Assembly (NCBI GenBank): GCA_002451165.1
Contig: DKBH01000123.1
Location: 204 to 5,908 of the forward strand
DNA from: Nitrospiraceae bacterium UBA6905
GTDB lineage: Bacteria > Nitrospirota > Thermodesulfovibrionia > Thermodesulfovibrionales > UBA6898
Length of the DNA: 5,705 bases
Direction: 5' to 3'
Below the pieces are notes generated by a model that was not told where the DNA came from, made no database searches, and saw only the letters and a list, made by a program, of their open reading frames with translations. Shown here piece after piece: positions 5,316-5,705 of this stretch; positions within the stretch are counted from its first letter, which is position 1; every line of letters begins with the position of its first letter. The translations under genes were made by a program, and so were the position numbers.

Positions 5316-5705
5316 TTGCATTTCCAGGATCTCATACTCTCGCTGCATACGTTCTGGGCAAAGAAAGGCTGCGTTCTGCTCCAGCCGTACGATATGGAGG
5401 TGGGAGCAGGCACCTTCCATCCTGCCACCTTTCTGAGGGTCCTCGGTCCGGAGCCGTGGAAAACGGCCTATGTAGAGCCTTCCCGAAGGCCGACAGACGG
5501 CAGGTACGGAGAAAACCCGAATCGGCTGCAGCACTATTACCAGTATCAGGTGATCATCAAGCCCTCCCCTGCTGACTGCCAGGGGCTCTATCTCGAAAGC
5601 CTCGAGGCGATCGGCGTGGACCCGACAAAACATGACATACGGTTTGTAGAGGATGACTGGGAGTCTCCGACGCTCGGAGCATGGGGGCTGGGCTGGGAGG
5701 TCTGG
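5316..5705 (+). CDS. glyQ: Glycyl-tRNA synthetase alpha subunit, N-terminal 130 codons (runs off the right edge)
   Basis: GlyQ is the catalytic alpha subunit of the bacterial alpha2beta2 glycyl-tRNA synthetase, which charges tRNA-Gly using glycine and ATP; its partner GlyS is normally encoded just downstream. I translated this frame by hand: 130 codons stay open to the window edge, against about 290-300 in the full protein. Diagnostic stretches are HFQDLILSLHTFWAKKGC (2-19), QPYDMEVGAGT (23-33), LGPEPW (43-48), VEPSRRPTDGRYGENPNRLQ (53-72), HYYQYQVIIKPSP (73-85), then VEDDWESPTLGAWGLGWEVW at the edge. The RR in VEPSRRPTDGRYG is part of the class II motif 2 region. The start must be TTG at 5316. 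An in-frame TAA is at 5286, no ATG or GTG lies between them, family homology starts right after the TTG, and GGAGGT is five bases upstream. Confidence 0.96.
   Translation, partial: MHFQDLILSLHTFWAKKGCVLLQPYDMEVGAGTFHPATFLRVLGPEPWKTAYVEPSRRPTDGRYGENPNRLQHYYQYQVIIKPSPADCQGLYLESLEAIGVDPTKHDIRFVEDDWESPTLGAWGLGWEVW

Noticed and set aside
5240..5575. 111-codon plus-strand frame at the right edge
   Set aside because: It overlaps glyQ in a different frame; the glyQ frame from TTG 5316 matches the family over 130 codons without a break.
5310..5633. 107-codon minus-strand frame opposite glyQ
   Set aside because: Antisense shadow of glyQ with no motif or ribosome binding site.

Overview
The window holds six protein-coding genes, two of them cut by the window edges. 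No RNA gene, insertion sequence, CRISPR array or phage element was seen. Codon use looks uniform and fairly GC-rich throughout. The gene set is an anaerobe-type set: a ferredoxin-dependent 2-oxoacid oxidoreductase subunit, an AhbD-like radical SAM haem enzyme, a long-form HflX and a two-subunit-type glycyl-tRNA synthetase. This suggests an anaerobic bacterium of the Desulfobacterota or Nitrospirota kind. That placement is inference from gene content and sequence style, not a measured match.

Left part, minus strand (3390 down to 1): hflX, then a gap of about 160 bp with a likely intrinsic terminator and a fresh TATAAT box, then an AhbD-like radical SAM/SPASM gene, then hemE (uroporphyrinogen decarboxylase), which leaves the window. 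The radical SAM stop and the hemE start overlap as ATGA, so these two are translationally coupled. The pair suggests a haem route that goes uroporphyrinogen -> coproporphyrinogen -> (coprohaem) -> haem, with the radical SAM protein doing the last decarboxylations.

Middle, plus strand (3389-3937): a stand-alone macro-domain protein, probably an ADP-ribose-binding or ADP-ribosyl-ester/O-acetyl-ADP-ribose hydrolase. It is packed with no spacing. Its ATG overlaps the first possible ATG of hflX on the other strand, and its stop overlaps the stop of the convergent vorB-like gene.

Right part: a vorB-like alpha subunit gene on the minus strand (3934-5001) with its own extended -10 promoter. It has no beta or gamma subunit gene beside it in the window. 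Next come about 310 bp with no gene, holding two divergent promoter candidates and a short hairpin. At the right edge is the beginning of glyQ (glycyl-tRNA synthetase alpha subunit) on the plus strand, starting at a TTG codon behind a strong Shine-Dalgarno sequence.

Most of this is core metabolism. The points most worth a second look are the ahbD-like/hemE coupling, the RadC/JAMM-like histidine motif in the N-terminal extension of HflX, the orphan oxidoreductase alpha subunit and the overlaps at both ends of the macro gene. I see no convincing undescribed defence or mobile system.
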